From Ascidiaceihabitans donghaensis (GTDB lineage: Bacteria; Pseudomonadota; Alphaproteobacteria; Rhodobacterales; Rhodobacteraceae): a DNA stretch of 64,000 nucleotides. Below the pieces are notes generated by a model. That model did no database searches. It worked only from the letters and a program-made list of their open reading frames with translations, and was not told the DNA's origin. Numbering within the stretch: the stretch's first letter is position 1; every line of letters begins with the position of its first letter. The position numbers and the translations under genes are program-made. Location of the stretch: the NCBI RefSeq assembly GCF_900302465.1, contig NZ_OMOR01000001.1, positions 1,302,001 through 1,366,000 of the forward strand, in the 5' to 3' direction. Of this stretch, positions 8,011 to 17,573 are shown piece after piece.

Positions 8011-10620
8011 ATGTCCCAAGAAATCACCACAGAAGCCCAGTTGCGTGCAGCATGGTATGAATTCTGGAGCGCACGTTCGCATGAAGTCGTCAAATCGGCG
8101 AGCCTGATCCCAACGCACCCAACAGCGCCAATGTTCGTGAATTCGGGCATGATGCAATTTGTGCAGTATTTTCTGGACGAAGAACCGGTTCCCTTCGAAA
8201 CCAAACGCGCGACATCTGTCCAGAAATGTGTACGTGCCGGCGGCAAACACAATGATCTGGACGCGGTTGGTAAGTCTTTGCGCCACCTTAGTTTTTTCGA
8301 GATGATGGGCAACTTCAGCTTCGGTGACTACTTCAAGGAAAACGCCATCAAATGGGCGTGGGAATTTGTCAGTGACGTGTTGAAGATCGACACAAGCAAA
8401 GTTTGGGTCACTGTTCACATCAGCGATGACGAAGCCGAACAAATCTGGCTGAACGACATTGGCGTGCCTGCGGACCGCATTCAAAGACTGGACAAAGACA
8501 ATTTTTGGGAAATGGGTGAAACTGGCCCATGCGGCCCCTCAACCGAGCTGTTTTACGACTTTGGCCCGGAATTCGGCCCCGAAGGTGGCCCCGCGAACCC
8601 CGACGCAGAACACCGCTTTATTGAATTTTGGAATGTCGTGTTCATGGAGTCCTTCCGTGATTCCTCGGGCACGTTGACGCCTTTGCCAAACCAGCATGTC
8701 GACACGGGCGCAGGCCTTGAACGCCTTGTTGGTGTTTTGCGTGGCAGCCCGTCGCTGTATTCCTGTGACACTCTTGAAGCTTTGGTAAATGAAGCCGCAA
8801 AAGTATCAGGCAAGACCGTCGGGGCGCACCCCAAAGACGATCAAGCCATGCGCGTTATCGCGGATCACGTCCGGTCTGCGACGTTTTTGATTTCCGATGG
8901 CATCATCCCCAGCAATGAAGGGCGTGGATACGTGTTGCGCCGCATTATTCGCCGTGCGGTACGTTTCGCCTATCTGCTTGGGATCATGGATGAAATGATG
9001 CCGCACATGGCGGATCTGGCCATTGACACACACAAGAATTACTACCCTGAACTGGACGAACAACGCGATTTGATCCGCAAGACACTGGCCAGCGAAGAAG
9101 CGAAGTTCCGCAGTGCGTTGGAAACGGGTTTGAGCATCTTGGGGGCCGAGTTGAAGGGCCTGAAGGGCGACGCGATGTTGTCTGGTGAAACGGCCTTTGT
9201 GTTGCATGACACGCACGGGTTTCCGCTGGAAATCACAGCCGAGATCGCGGAAGACGCAGGCCATGATGTGGATGTCGATACATTCCGCAAGTTGATGACC
9301 GAACAGCGCGAACGCGCCCGTGCCAGCCGCAAAAAAGGCAACGTCAGCGATCAGGCCATCGACTATAAGGCGATCATGGACGCTTATGGCGCGACCGAGT
9401 TTGTGGGGCGCGATACGTATGAGACGACTGCGAAAATCACGGGCTTGGTGGCATCGGACAAAGGCACCGAAGTTGTCTTGGACCGCAGCCCGTTTTATGC
9501 CGAAGGTGGCGGCCAGATTGGCGATACTGGCGTTCTGACCCTTGGCAGCGGTCAGGAATTGGCAGTGTTGGACACACGTCCGGCCATGCCGGGATTGCAC
9601 GCACATATGGTTGCTGCTGGCACTGATGCGGATGGATTGCAGATCGGTGATGCGGTCACGGCCAAAATTGACGCCGTGCGCCGGGGCGCCATCCAACGGA
9701 ACCACACATCAGTGCACTTGATCCATTGGGCTTTGCGCAAAGTGCTTGGCACCCACGTCAAGCAGCAGGGGTCGTATGTAGGCGCGGATCGTTTGCGTTT
9801 CGATTTCAACCACTTCAATCCACTTAGCGAAGATGAGTTGCGCGAGATCGAGGACTTGATTAACGCTCAGGTTCTGTCAAACGCCCCGTGCCAGCACCTG
9901 GAAATGGGCCGTGATGAAGCAATCGAAAAGGGGGCTTTGGCCTTCTTTGGCGAAAAATACGGCGACACAGTGCGCGTCATGTTCGCGGGCCCAGAGTCCA
10001 TCGAATTGTGCGGCGGCACCCACGTCAGCAGCTTGGGACAGATCGGCCTGATCACTATCCTAAGCGAAAGCTCTATCGGGTCGAATTTGCGCCGCATCGA
10101 AGCCGTGACCGGCGCAGGCGTGCTGAACGAATACCGTCGCCTGAAAGACGACGTGGCCGCAGCAACTGCAATCGCGGGTGTGCCGGTTGGCCAATTGCAG
10201 GACGGGTTGACCCGCCGCATGACGGAATTGTCCGATCTGCAGGCCGAGAAAAAGGCGCTGTCTTTGCGGTTGGAAAACACAATGGCAGACGGGCTGGTTG
10301 CACAAGCCGTAAACGGCAAACTGGTTCTGCGTGTCGAAGGTGTTGAAGCTGACGGCCTGAAGCGCTTGGCTGAGACTTTGCAAGCAAAAGGCGATCTGGA
10401 CGCTGTCGTGATTGGCACAGTCACATCTGCTGGGCGCCCATCTGTCGTGGCCGTGTCCAAAGAAGGATTTGATCAAACGGCCAGTGACATGCTTGACCCG
10501 ATTTCTGCAGTCATGGGCGGCGGCCATGGCAAACAGCCGCGTGTTGCTGTTGCGGGGGGCAAAGATGCGTCAAAGATCGATGCCGCATTGGACGCTGCCA
10601 AGGCGCATCTGGGTCTTTGA
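8011..10620 (+). CDS. alaS: Alanyl-tRNA synthetase
   Basis: 869 residues, close to the usual AlaS length. It charges tRNA-Ala and edits mis-acylated Ser/Gly. Visible features: the class II catalytic core beginning at the family start (AAWYEFWSARSHEVVKSASL), GPCGPSTE, the editing-domain zinc motif HTSVHLIHWALR, the second His/Cys pair in CGGTHVSSLG, and a C-terminal coiled region and DHHA1 domain ending in GGGHGKQPRVAVAGG. The ATG at 8011 matches family starts; AAGG lies 12 nt upstream, a little far. An upstream in-frame ATG at 7954 is disfavoured. Confidence 0.97.
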   Translation: MSQEITTEAQLRAAWYEFWSARSHEVVKSASLIPTHPTAPMFVNSGMMQFVQYFLDEEPVPFETKRATSVQKCVRAGGKHNDLDAVGKSLRHLSFFEMMGNFSFGDYFKENAIKWAWEFVSDVLKIDTSKVWVTVHISDDEAEQIWLNDIGVPADRIQRLDKDNFWEMGETGPCGPSTELFYDFGPEFGPEGGPANPDAEHRFIEFWNVVFMESFRDSSGTLTPLPNQHVDTGAGLERLVGVLRGSPSLYSCDTLEALVNEAAKVSGKTVGAHPKDDQAMRVIADHVRSATFLISDGIIPSNEGRGYVLRRIIRRAVRFAYLLGIMDEMMPHMADLAIDTHKNYYPELDEQRDLIRKTLASEEAKFRSALETGLSILGAELKGLKGDAMLSGETAFVLHDTHGFPLEITAEIAEDAGHDVDVDTFRKLMTEQRERARASRKKGNVSDQAIDYKAIMDAYGATEFVGRDTYETTAKITGLVASDKGTEVVLDRSPFYAEGGGQIGDTGVLTLGSGQELAVLDTRPAMPGLHAHMVAAGTDADGLQIGDAVTAKIDAVRRGAIQRNHTSVHLIHWALRKVLGTHVKQQGSYVGADRLRFDFNHFNPLSEDELREIEDLINAQVLSNAPCQHLEMGRDEAIEKGALAFFGEKYGDTVRVMFAGPESIELCGGTHVSSLGQIGLITILSESSIGSNLRRIEAVTGAGVLNEYRRLKDDVAAATAIAGVPVGQLQDGLTRRMTELSDLQAEKKALSLRLENTMADGLVAQAVNGKLVLRVEGVEADGLKRLAETLQAKGDLDAVVIGTVTSAGRPSVVAVSKEGFDQTASDMLDPISAVMGGGHGKQPRVAVAGGKDASKIDAALDAAKAHLGL

Positions 10621-10680
10621 TCCCAACCGCACTGTAATTTTGCGTACGCGGTATAAAATCCCTACCTGAAATTGCCCAAG

Positions 10681-10708
10681 CGCCCGGTGTTTTCACTGGG
10701 CGTTTTTT
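10681..10708 (+). terminator. Rho-independent terminator of alaS
   Basis: CGCCCGGTG, TTTT loop, CACTGGGCG forms a 9-bp stem with one G-U pair, immediately followed by TTTTTT. It lies 60 bp after the alaS stop. Confidence 0.9.
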
Positions 10709-10830
10709 CATTTTGAAGGTGCCTTTAGTCTGGCCCAAAGCAAAAAAAATAAACTCGGGCGTTGCAGTACCTTTGAAAGCCCATGCTTTGAAAAATACGG
10801 AAAAGATGCGGGATCGTCTGAAAAGCAAAT

Positions 10831-10860
10831 AAGCCACCAAGTGTTCAAACTTGGTGGCTT
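10831..10860 (-). terminator. Terminator of the tRNA-Asn transcript
   Basis: Perfect 12-bp inverted repeat AAGCCACCAAGT/ACTTGGTGGCTT with a 6-nt loop. On the minus strand it follows the tRNA-Asn 3' end by 4 nt and is followed by ATTTGCTTTT, so it most likely terminates the tRNA message. Confidence 0.8.
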
Positions 10861-10864
10861 ATTA

Positions 10865-10939
10865 TGGCTCCGGCGGTAGGGATCGAACCTACGACAAATT
10901 GATTAACAGTCAACTGCTCTACCGCTGAGCTACGCCGGA
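10865..10939 (-). tRNA. tRNA-Asn (GTT)
   Basis: 75-nt cloverleaf including encoded CCA. Acceptor arms TCCGGCG/CGCCGGA pair fully. The anticodon loop CTGTTAA carries GTT between TTGA/TCAA stem halves. The T loop reads GTTCGATC. The discriminator base is G. Confidence 0.96.
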
Positions 10940-11016
10940 ACGGTCCGTGCGATATAGCAAGGTGCTTTTACCCCGTCCAGTGGATTTTTCCGATGAATCC
11001 CAAAAAAATCCATGAT

Positions 11017-11931
11017 TCATGTTTGTCGCGTGAAAACGGTGTCTGCGGAAAGGTTGCCATTTGGTGTGACTAAATTTTTCCCCATAAGATCAATGAGATG
11101 CGCCAGAACGTTACGGGCAGCCGCGCCAAGCAGGGCAGGGGGTGTTTCCGTGTAGATTTGCAGTGCCAAAGCGTGCGCAGTTTTGGGGCCAGTTGCCAAA
11201 GCTTGCAAAATGGCCGTTTCACGGGCTGTGCGGTGATCTATCAACCATTGAAGCCGGTCCGCGGGATTTGTCACAGGGGCACCGTGACCGGGATAGAACA
11301 CACGCCACGGGCGGGCTTGCAGCTTGGCACAAGACGCCATGAAATCGGTCAAATCCCCATCGGGGGGCGACACCAGCGAACTGGCCCACCCCATCACATG
11401 ATCGGCGGTAAGGCAGGCATCGTTCCATCCCAAACTGATATGATTGCCGATGTGGCCTGGTGTGTGCAGCACCTCAAGGCGCCAGTCTTGGGTGGAAATG
11501 ACGTCTGAATCGCTAAGGATAACATCGGGTTCAAAGTCCATATCTACCCCTTCGCCGCCGCCTGCGTATCCGGTGGCCGCAAACTCGGCCATTGTGTCTG
11601 ACCGTCCGGCTGATGGGCCACCAAAGGCCAGAACGGGCGCATCGCAGGCATTTGCCAGTGGACGTGCAAGGGGGGAGTGATCCAGATGGGTGTGGGTCAC
11701 GATAATGTGGCTGATGCGGTGGTCGGGGCCGACGGCGTCCAGAATCGCCTGAAGATGGGTGTCGCTGGCTGGGCCGGGGTCGATCACAGCGATGTCGGTG
11801 CCCCCCAACAGATAGGTGTTTGTGCCACGGTAGGTCATGGGGGACGGGTTTGGTGCCACGATCCGGCGCAATCCGGGTTCCAACGTAACAGCTGCGCCAA
11901 TTTCGGGATCAAAATCATCTGGTGGTGTCAT
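11017..11931 (-). CDS. MBL-fold metallohydrolase, LACTB2-like
   Basis: 304 residues. The metallo-beta-lactamase core shows THTHLDHS (HxHxDH metal site), the HTPGHIGNHIS His, the LTADHVMGW Asp and the FYPGHGAP His. A C-terminal winged-helix-like region starts after about residue 225 (RETAILQALATGPKTAHALALQIYTETPPAL), as in the LACTB2 subgroup of hydrolases and RNases. The ATG at 11931 gives the family start; an in-frame extension to 12099 would overlap the divergent kinase gene. The divergent spacing to that gene is only 45 bp. Substrate unknown. Confidence 0.85.
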   Translation of the reverse strand: MTPPDDFDPEIGAAVTLEPGLRRIVAPNPSPMTYRGTNTYLLGGTDIAVIDPGPASDTHLQAILDAVGPDHRISHIIVTHTHLDHSPLARPLANACDAPVLAFGGPSAGRSDTMAEFAATGYAGGGEGVDMDFEPDVILSDSDVISTQDWRLEVLHTPGHIGNHISLGWNDACLTADHVMGWASSLVSPPDGDLTDFMASCAKLQARPWRVFYPGHGAPVTNPADRLQWLIDHRTARETAILQALATGPKTAHALALQIYTETPPALLGAAARNVLAHLIDLMGKNLVTPNGNLSADTVFTRQT

Positions 11932-11976
11932 CGCCCGCCCTTTCGCAGCACGTTTATGGTGGTTAAGGTCTACCTT

Positions 11977-13281
11977 ATGTCTTTCGCATGGCTCAAACAC
12001 TATATGCCCCGCAGCTTGTATGGCCGTGCTGCTCTTATTCTGTTGCTGCCGGTGGTGGTGTTGCAGATTGTTGTGGGTGTCGTTTTCACACAGCGTCACT
12101 TTGAAGACGTGACTTTGCAGATGTCGGATGCGGTGGTGCGCGAATTGCGGCTGGTGTCACATTTGATTGAAAATCAGGGTGTGGACGCGGTGGCGCGTGA
12201 TTTGCCAGAGCTGGCCATTCAGGCGCGATTGGTTGCGCCTGATGCGTTGCGCGAAGCTGATGGCCGCAACTGGGATGATTTTACCGGTCGCGTTATCATT
12301 TCACGTCTCAATCGCGTCATGCCGGAAGTGGCCACGGTGGATCTGAGGAACAGCAAGATGGTTCGCCTTGTGTTGGACTTGCCCTCTGGCGCCTATGAGC
12401 TGGTGTTTGACAGGCGGCGGATTTCGGCAGCCAATCCGCACCAATTGCTTGTGAATATGGTGTTTTTCAGCATTGTCTTCACGATCATCGCCTTGATTTA
12501 TTTGCGCAACCAGTTGCGGCCGATCAAACGCCTGGCGATGGCAGCAGATGCTTTTGGCCGCGGGCAAAGCACGCCTTATGCGCCATCCGGTGCCACAGAG
12601 GTTCGCGCAGCGGGCACGGCTTTTTTAAGCATGCGGAACAGGATTGAACGTCAGATTGAAACGCGCACGTTGATGTTGTCCGGTGTCAGCCATGATTTGC
12701 GCACCCCTTTGACCCGCATGCGGCTTGCGCTGTCCATGCTGGACGACGCCGAACGCGAACCACTGGAACAAGACGTCGCGGAAATGCAGTCGATGATTGA
12801 TGCGTTTTTGGATTTCTCTAAAGGGGCCCATGAGGGCGAACAGGAACCTGTGGATATACCGGCTTGGATGGCATCGGTTGTTGAAGACGCACAACGGGCC
12901 GGACAGAACGTGTCGCTGATCCACGCAGAGGGCACAGGAGAGGTCATGCTGCGGGTAGGGGCCATGCGCCGCGCGGTGGGAAACTTGATCGGCAATGCCG
13001 TGCGCTACGGAACAAAAGCGGAAGTGTCGTTTGATCTGACGGAGAAATCCTTGCGAATCCGGGTTGAAGACAACGGGCCTGGCATCCCCGAAGATCGCCG
13101 CGCCGAAGCACAGCGCCCCTTCAGCCGTCTGGACGCGGCCCGCAATCAGGACAAGGGCGGCAGTGTGGGCTTGGGCCTTGCCATCGCGACGGATGTGGCG
13201 CGCGCCCATGGCGGGGTGTTGCGTTTGGGGGGATCAGAACGTCTTGGTGGTTTGAAAGCTGATATCGTCATCGCAAGGTAG
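11977..13281 (+). CDS. EnvZ-like sensor histidine kinase
   Basis: 434 residues. TM1 near 14-36 (AALILLLPVVVLQIVVGVVF), a periplasmic sensor of about 110 residues, TM2 near 152-172, HAMP, then HisKA with phospho-acceptor His near 238 in SGVSHDLRTPLTRMRL. The HATPase_c domain has NLIGNAVRYG (N box), VEDNGPGIP (G1) and GSVGLGLAI (G2). It resembles the EnvZ half of EnvZ/OmpR pairs, but no response regulator is next to it, so the partner is encoded elsewhere. AAGG 8 nt before ATG 11977 sets the start. Confidence 0.88.
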   Translation: MSFAWLKHYMPRSLYGRAALILLLPVVVLQIVVGVVFTQRHFEDVTLQMSDAVVRELRLVSHLIENQGVDAVARDLPELAIQARLVAPDALREADGRNWDDFTGRVIISRLNRVMPEVATVDLRNSKMVRLVLDLPSGAYELVFDRRRISAANPHQLLVNMVFFSIVFTIIALIYLRNQLRPIKRLAMAADAFGRGQSTPYAPSGATEVRAAGTAFLSMRNRIERQIETRTLMLSGVSHDLRTPLTRMRLALSMLDDAEREPLEQDVAEMQSMIDAFLDFSKGAHEGEQEPVDIPAWMASVVEDAQRAGQNVSLIHAEGTGEVMLRVGAMRRAVGNLIGNAVRYGTKAEVSFDLTEKSLRIRVEDNGPGIPEDRRAEAQRPFSRLDAARNQDKGGSVGLGLAIATDVARAHGGVLRLGGSERLGGLKADIVIAR

Positions 13282-13351
13282 GGTGCCGTGAGGGAACGGT
13301 TGACCTGTTGTCTCGCCCTTTCTAACCTTTTGAAAAATAGGAGATATTCAG

Positions 13352-13801
13352 ATGAACCCGTATGACGTAATCAAAGCGCAACTTGGGCAGGTCGTGCCAT
13401 TTCAAAATCACGTGGGCATCGAATTGCTTGAGGTTGGCGACGGTGTTGCATCGGCGCGTATGACGCAACGCAAGGAAACGTCCAATCACATTTCCACACA
13501 GCATGCCGGCGCAATGTTCACCTTGGGTGAAGCCGCTTCTGGTGCTGCAATGGCCGGTGCTATGGCGCCTGTGATTTTGCAGGTGCGTCCCGTGGCGGCC
13601 AAGGCGGAAATTGCGTTTACCAAAATTGCAAAGGGCACTTTGACAGCCCATGGCAAGACGTCCCAACCCAGTGCAGCACTTTTGGACGAACTGGAAAAGG
13701 TCGGCAAAGTTTCCTTTGAAGTTCAAGTGGATATCAAAGACGAAGAGGGCGACACCGTTGTCGAAATGCGTATCGATTGGCACCTCAGCAAGCGGTCTTA
13801 A
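13352..13801 (+). CDS. Hotdog-fold thioesterase-like protein (DUF4442/PaaI type)
   Basis: 149 residues with the hotdog pattern: PFQNHVGIELLEVGDGVASARM, then a central helix with HISTQHAGAMFTLGEAASGAAM, where the conserved H-A-G-A tract lines the acyl-CoA site, then long strands. AGGAGA lies 9 nt before the ATG. Probable thioester hydrolase of unknown substrate. It follows the kinase gene by 70 bp and precedes tRNA-Asp. Confidence 0.75.
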   Translation: MNPYDVIKAQLGQVVPFQNHVGIELLEVGDGVASARMTQRKETSNHISTQHAGAMFTLGEAASGAAMAGAMAPVILQVRPVAAKAEIAFTKIAKGTLTAHGKTSQPSAALLDELEKVGKVSFEVQVDIKDEEGDTVVEMRIDWHLSKRS

Positions 13802-13898
13802 GGGACTGATTTTAGCCTTTGTAAAAAAACTGCAAATTTGTCGATTTCCCCGCTTGACGCGCCCCAGCACTCGCCATAGAACCCACAACACGCAGTGT

Positions 13899-13975
13899 GC
13901 GGTTGTAGCTCAGTTGGTTAGAGTGCCGGCCTGTCACGCCGGAGGTCGCGGGTTCGAGCCCCGTCAACCGCGCCA
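13899..13975 (+). tRNA. tRNA-Asp (GTC)
   Basis: 77-nt cloverleaf with encoded CCA. Acceptor arms GCGGTTG/CAACCGC pair fully. The D arm is GCTCAGTTGGTTAGAGT, the anticodon loop CTGTCAC contains GTC, the T loop is GTTCGAGC and the discriminator is G. Confidence 0.97.
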
Positions 13976-14022
13976 CTGCGAATTATCCAGAATACGAAAA
14001 ATGTGACAATTTCCCTTCGGGG

Positions 14023-14048
14023 AAAGCTGCCTGAAATGGCGGCTTTTT
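14023..14048 (+). terminator. Terminator after tRNA-Asp
   Basis: AAAGCTGCC/GGCGGCTTT stem (one G-U) around a TGAAAT loop, ending in a T run. It lies 47 bp after the tRNA. On the opposite strand it lies just past the convergent sulfotransferase gene and has a short A/T tail there, so it may work in both directions. Confidence 0.7.
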
Positions 14049-14062
14049 ACGGTGTTTTGGCC

Positions 14063-14806
14063 TTACAGGCAGTACCCGAGGTTGTTTTCCAAACTCAGGT
14101 CCAATTCGGTTTTCAAAAACGATGTATCACTTTGTGATAGCGTTTTTGGTGTATCGGGACGTGCATCAACCGATGGTTTAAACTTCGCGCCTAAACGCTT
14201 CATCACCGGACGAAATTTATCGTGTGGTGATGTAAAGGCCAGCGTGTGTGACAGTTGTTCTAGCGTGGCCTGTGGTGCGGCCACGGCGGTTTCCAGACGC
14301 AATACAATGCAGGTGCAATCACGGTTCAGATAGCTCAGCAATCCGCGCAGCTTTGCGGTGCGCAACGCAAACAGTGTATCGAAACGTTTGCCTGTCATCG
14401 GATCACGGTCGTATTGCAGTGGCTGCCCCAACGTCTCGGTTTCGCCATCAAAGTAACGTGGCCGATCTATGATCGTGTCCCAAGGGCTGCGTATGAAATC
14501 GGAGAAGGGCAACGATTGCATGGCCGGTGTCGTATGCCACGGTTTCGCGTGCATGGACCGCACCCAATCCACGGGGTCGCGTACCACGCAAACAACCCCC
14601 AGATCGGCCGGGATTGCGCGCATGTTCGCAAAGCCGTGTTTCCAACCCAAACCTTCGGTCGGGGTCAATGGACTGTTGCGTCCCAGCAGACGTTTAACAA
14701 AGTTTGTTCCCGATGACCGTTCCCCAAGCACTTGATATCGCGTTACCTTTTCACCTGATGTGATGGCGTGAAAACCGGTGGTTGCGAAGGAATGGGGCAG
14801 GGGCAT
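14063..14806 (-). CDS. Sulfotransferase-like protein
   Basis: 247 residues. VLGERSSGTNFVKRLLGR near 27-44 matches the 5'-phosphosulfate (PAPS) loop of sulfotransferases, and VVCVVRDPVDWVRSMH matches the 3'-phosphate motif with R-D-P and S. It probably transfers sulfate from PAPS to a sugar or other small acceptor in the cytoplasm. The acceptor is not evident; the divergent neighbour is a glycosyltransferase-like gene, which hints at glycan decoration. Confidence 0.68.
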   Translation of the reverse strand: MPLPHSFATTGFHAITSGEKVTRYQVLGERSSGTNFVKRLLGRNSPLTPTEGLGWKHGFANMRAIPADLGVVCVVRDPVDWVRSMHAKPWHTTPAMQSLPFSDFIRSPWDTIIDRPRYFDGETETLGQPLQYDRDPMTGKRFDTLFALRTAKLRGLLSYLNRDCTCIVLRLETAVAAPQATLEQLSHTLAFTSPHDKFRPVMKRLGAKFKPSVDARPDTPKTLSQSDTSFLKTELDLSLENNLGYCL

Positions 14807-14907
14807 GGGACTGGCATCTTTGCGTGAATTTTAGGATTCTCTTTTATCAGTCAAAGCGGTACTGTGCGAGACAAAGCGTGACAAAGCGCGGATATAAGGG
14901 GTTGGCG

Positions 14908-15780
14908 ATGCAGACTGTGGCAGCTGTGACGATGGTACGGGACGATGCGTTCTTTCTGAAGGCGTGGTTGCGTCACTACGGTGAAATGTTTGGCCGCGAG
15001 AATTGTTACATCGTCAACCATGGCCGTGGCGCAGAGGTCGCGGCATTGGCCGAAGGCTGCAATATCATCGGTATTCCCGGCGATCCCCACAAGAATTTCG
15101 ACGTCAAACGCTGGGGGTTACTGAACAATATCGTGGGCGGGCTACGTCGCTACTACAAACATGTGATTGTTGGTGATGTAGATGAACTTGTCGTTGTTGA
15201 TCCCGATTTGGGCGGCAGCTTGTTGGATTTTGTAAAGGATGCACCGGAGGGGCGTGTGGTCACGCCTTTGGGGCTTGAGGTCATTCATCGTATTGATCTG
15301 GAACCTGATGCGATTGACGACGTTATTTTGGGGCCGCGCCGCTACGTGCGTCCTGCGCCACATTATTCCAAGCCGTGCATCGTCTCGGCCCCTGTGAAAA
15401 TAGCAAGGGGCGGGCACTTTACCCAGTATGACAAGGTACATGCACCCGATGAATTGTTCTTGATGCATCTGAAATTCTGCGATTTCGGGGCGTATGTCGG
15501 CGTTATGGACCACCGTAACGATGTCACGGCTTCTGTGCAGGCAAGCATCAAAGACGCATCTATCGGGCGCCACTGGTTCGCAGAGGCGCGTGGCGAAGAC
15601 CGAGCAGTTTTTGAAGCTTTTGCAGAGTTGGAGCTGCAAGATGACTTTAATATGCATCCCTTGCGCCGCAAAATGCGCCGCAGCTTCAAACCACGCGGCG
15701 AGACGGGATTTTTCCACTTTGACCGGCCTGAATACAACACCCAGTACAAGTTGCCAGAGCGCTTTAACGGTTTGATCTAA
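14908..15780 (+). CDS. Glycosyltransferase family 2-like protein
   Basis: 290 residues. Begins QTVAAVTMVRDDAFFLKAWLRHYGEMFGREN as in GT2/GT92-like enzymes with few-residue nucleotide-sugar contacts. VIVGDVDELVVVDPD near 85-100 supplies the acidic DxD-type metal site, and LFLMHLKFCDFGAY occurs in related alphaproteobacterial proteins. No membrane segments. AAGGGG 7 nt before ATG 14908 determines the start; the upstream in-frame ATG at 14782 would overlap the divergent gene. Sugar and acceptor unknown. Confidence 0.75.
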   Translation: MQTVAAVTMVRDDAFFLKAWLRHYGEMFGRENCYIVNHGRGAEVAALAEGCNIIGIPGDPHKNFDVKRWGLLNNIVGGLRRYYKHVIVGDVDELVVVDPDLGGSLLDFVKDAPEGRVVTPLGLEVIHRIDLEPDAIDDVILGPRRYVRPAPHYSKPCIVSAPVKIARGGHFTQYDKVHAPDELFLMHLKFCDFGAYVGVMDHRNDVTASVQASIKDASIGRHWFAEARGEDRAVFEAFAELELQDDFNMHPLRRKMRRSFKPRGETGFFHFDRPEYNTQYKLPERFNGLI

Positions 15781-15810
15781 GCCTTTGTCCTGTTGGCATT
15801 AACTGTTTGT

Positions 15811-16704
15811 TCAGAAACTGCGCATCAACAAGCCACCTGCAATTGCGGCGACCACCAAACCTGCCGATATTTCAATCAAGGGGACCGCGCGGCTTAGCAT
15901 TCTGCTGCCTGAAAACCCTGCCAGCAATCCGCTACGTACAGACACGGCCGCCCACCCTGTTGCGATTGTCACAAGGGCTGTGCCGATGGCCATGGCGAAG
16001 GTGCCAACAATGCCGGCCAGCGGGATGCCCATTTGCCAAGTGATCAACAGCACAAACAGCGCACCGGTGCAGGGGCGGATCGCGATACCGGCAATCAACA
16101 GGGCCGCCTCGCGCAGGGATTCTGCTTTTGCCACTTGCTCCGGGGTGGGGCCATGTGCATGGCCGCATGTTGAACAGGTCGCGCCAAGGCCCACGTGCAC
16201 GTGCCCGGCTGTGCGGGCATGCCGGACCCCGCGCCACACCAACCAAAGTCCGATCAAGCCGATGGCAACGTAGCTGACGGGTGCCATGATCTGATCCGCG
16301 GTGTCGGTCAGAACGTCGCGGCCCAATGACAACACGAGAACCCCTGCATACACTAAAACAATGGCGCTGACCGCTTGGCCAAGGCTTGCAGCAAGGCTAA
16401 TTGCCGACAAGCGCCAAACCGAAACACGTACCCCAAGCCCGTATCCGCCAATCAGTACCTTCCCGTGGCCGGGTCCGATGGCGTGAAAAAAACCGTATGC
16501 AAAACAGGCTGTGAGCAGTCCGATAAGCGCTCCGGGTGTGCCTGCCCGCAAACCGCGCAGCGTACGGGCGATTTGGTTTTGAAAGTCCCGTTGTGCCTCA
16601 GCCGCCCAAATTGCCAAACGGTCCAACCCGCCTGTGCCCCATAGAAAGGCCAACAGGCAAAGCGCAAGCGCTGAGGCCAGTGCAAAGATCAGATTGCGGG
16701 ACAT
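15811..16704 (-). CDS. NicO-family nickel/cobalt-type transporter
   Basis: 297 residues, about seven membrane segments. FHAIGPGHGKVLIGGYGL near 73-90 is the conserved HxxGPGHGK signature of NicO/RcnA permeases. A cytosolic loop is rich in His and Cys (HVHVGLGATCSTCGHAHG), and GIAIRPCTGALFVL is the second conserved family motif. Probably moves a divalent metal across the inner membrane. Its start lies inside the end of the DUF1007 gene (16-bp overlap), so the two are co-translated. Confidence 0.88.
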   Translation of the reverse strand: MSRNLIFALASALALCLLAFLWGTGGLDRLAIWAAEAQRDFQNQIARTLRGLRAGTPGALIGLLTACFAYGFFHAIGPGHGKVLIGGYGLGVRVSVWRLSAISLAASLGQAVSAIVLVYAGVLVLSLGRDVLTDTADQIMAPVSYVAIGLIGLWLVWRGVRHARTAGHVHVGLGATCSTCGHAHGPTPEQVAKAESLREAALLIAGIAIRPCTGALFVLLITWQMGIPLAGIVGTFAMAIGTALVTIATGWAAVSVRSGLLAGFSGSRMLSRAVPLIEISAGLVVAAIAGGLLMRSF

Positions 16705-17348
16705 GTGATTTCGATTTTTGGGGCAAATTTCTCACCCAAGGCCGGAAATCCTTCACCTTCCAGATCCACATTGGGATCAAGCTGCGCAATTTGGGTGCGC
16801 ATATCTTCCAGTGCCGCGTCAATGTCAGGGGAAATCAGGGTTTCCTGGCATCCGACACCCCCGGTGATGATTGTGGGTCGGGTGACGTCGTATGCTGTGT
16901 AAAAGCCCGCATCATAGGGTTTTAGCGTTAAGGTTTCAGTCAGGGTCGGGGCGCCTTCCACAGCACGCAAATGTGTGGTTGTGATGATGCCATCAGTCAT
17001 AATTGCGGTGTAATCCATCGGGGCCGACAGCTTTAGTTTGCGTCCCGCCGATATGGCATCCAGATCTCCATCGTATCCGGGGATCCATTTCATATCGAAG
17101 CCGGTGATCAAGGCCGTCTCTTTTGGGGTTAGCGTCCCGTCGCCATCTTGATCAATGTCGAAATCTTCTGCCAGCAGCAGGGAATAGAGATCGTCGTAAG
17201 ACCATGACACCCGGATATGGGTGACGTTGTTTTGAGCGTCCACAAGAACTTCAAAGCGGGTATCCACAAAAATATGCGGATGTGCCGCCGCTTGGGTGCC
17301 GAACGACACGGGCCACAGAGCCAGCAAGAGGGCAGGGGAAATACGCAT
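16689..17348 (-). CDS. DUF1007 periplasmic metal-binding-type protein
   Basis: 219 residues: signal peptide ending near QAAA, then HPHIFVDTRFEVLVD, the invariant start of mature DUF1007 proteins with two His that can bind metal. An EF-hand-like acidic loop DIDQDGDGTLTPKE follows near 64-77. DUF1007 proteins regularly precede NicO permeases and are thought to deliver or sense metal in the periplasm; the 16-bp overlap with the permease gene supports that. Confidence 0.86.
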   Translation of the reverse strand: MRISPALLLALWPVSFGTQAAAHPHIFVDTRFEVLVDAQNNVTHIRVSWSYDDLYSLLLAEDFDIDQDGDGTLTPKETALITGFDMKWIPGYDGDLDAISAGRKLKLSAPMDYTAIMTDGIITTTHLRAVEGAPTLTETLTLKPYDAGFYTAYDVTRPTIITGGVGCQETLISPDIDAALEDMRTQIAQLDPNVDLEGEGFPALGEKFAPKIEITCPAI

Positions 17349-17573
17349 GGCTCACAGGTAAACGTGGCAAAGCGATGGTGCAAGAGGGGCGGGGCAAAAC
17401 CGCCGAAGGATGCAGGGAAGATGGACGCGCGTTTCGCAAGGCGGGGCACGCAACGCCAACGGCACAACAAAAACACCAAAACCGGACGCAATGGTTTGCT
17501 GGTCGACGCGATTGTCTGCTAGCATCGTCACAAAAGAAGTTGAGGGTTATCAAGTGCATCACAGGTTCCACGT

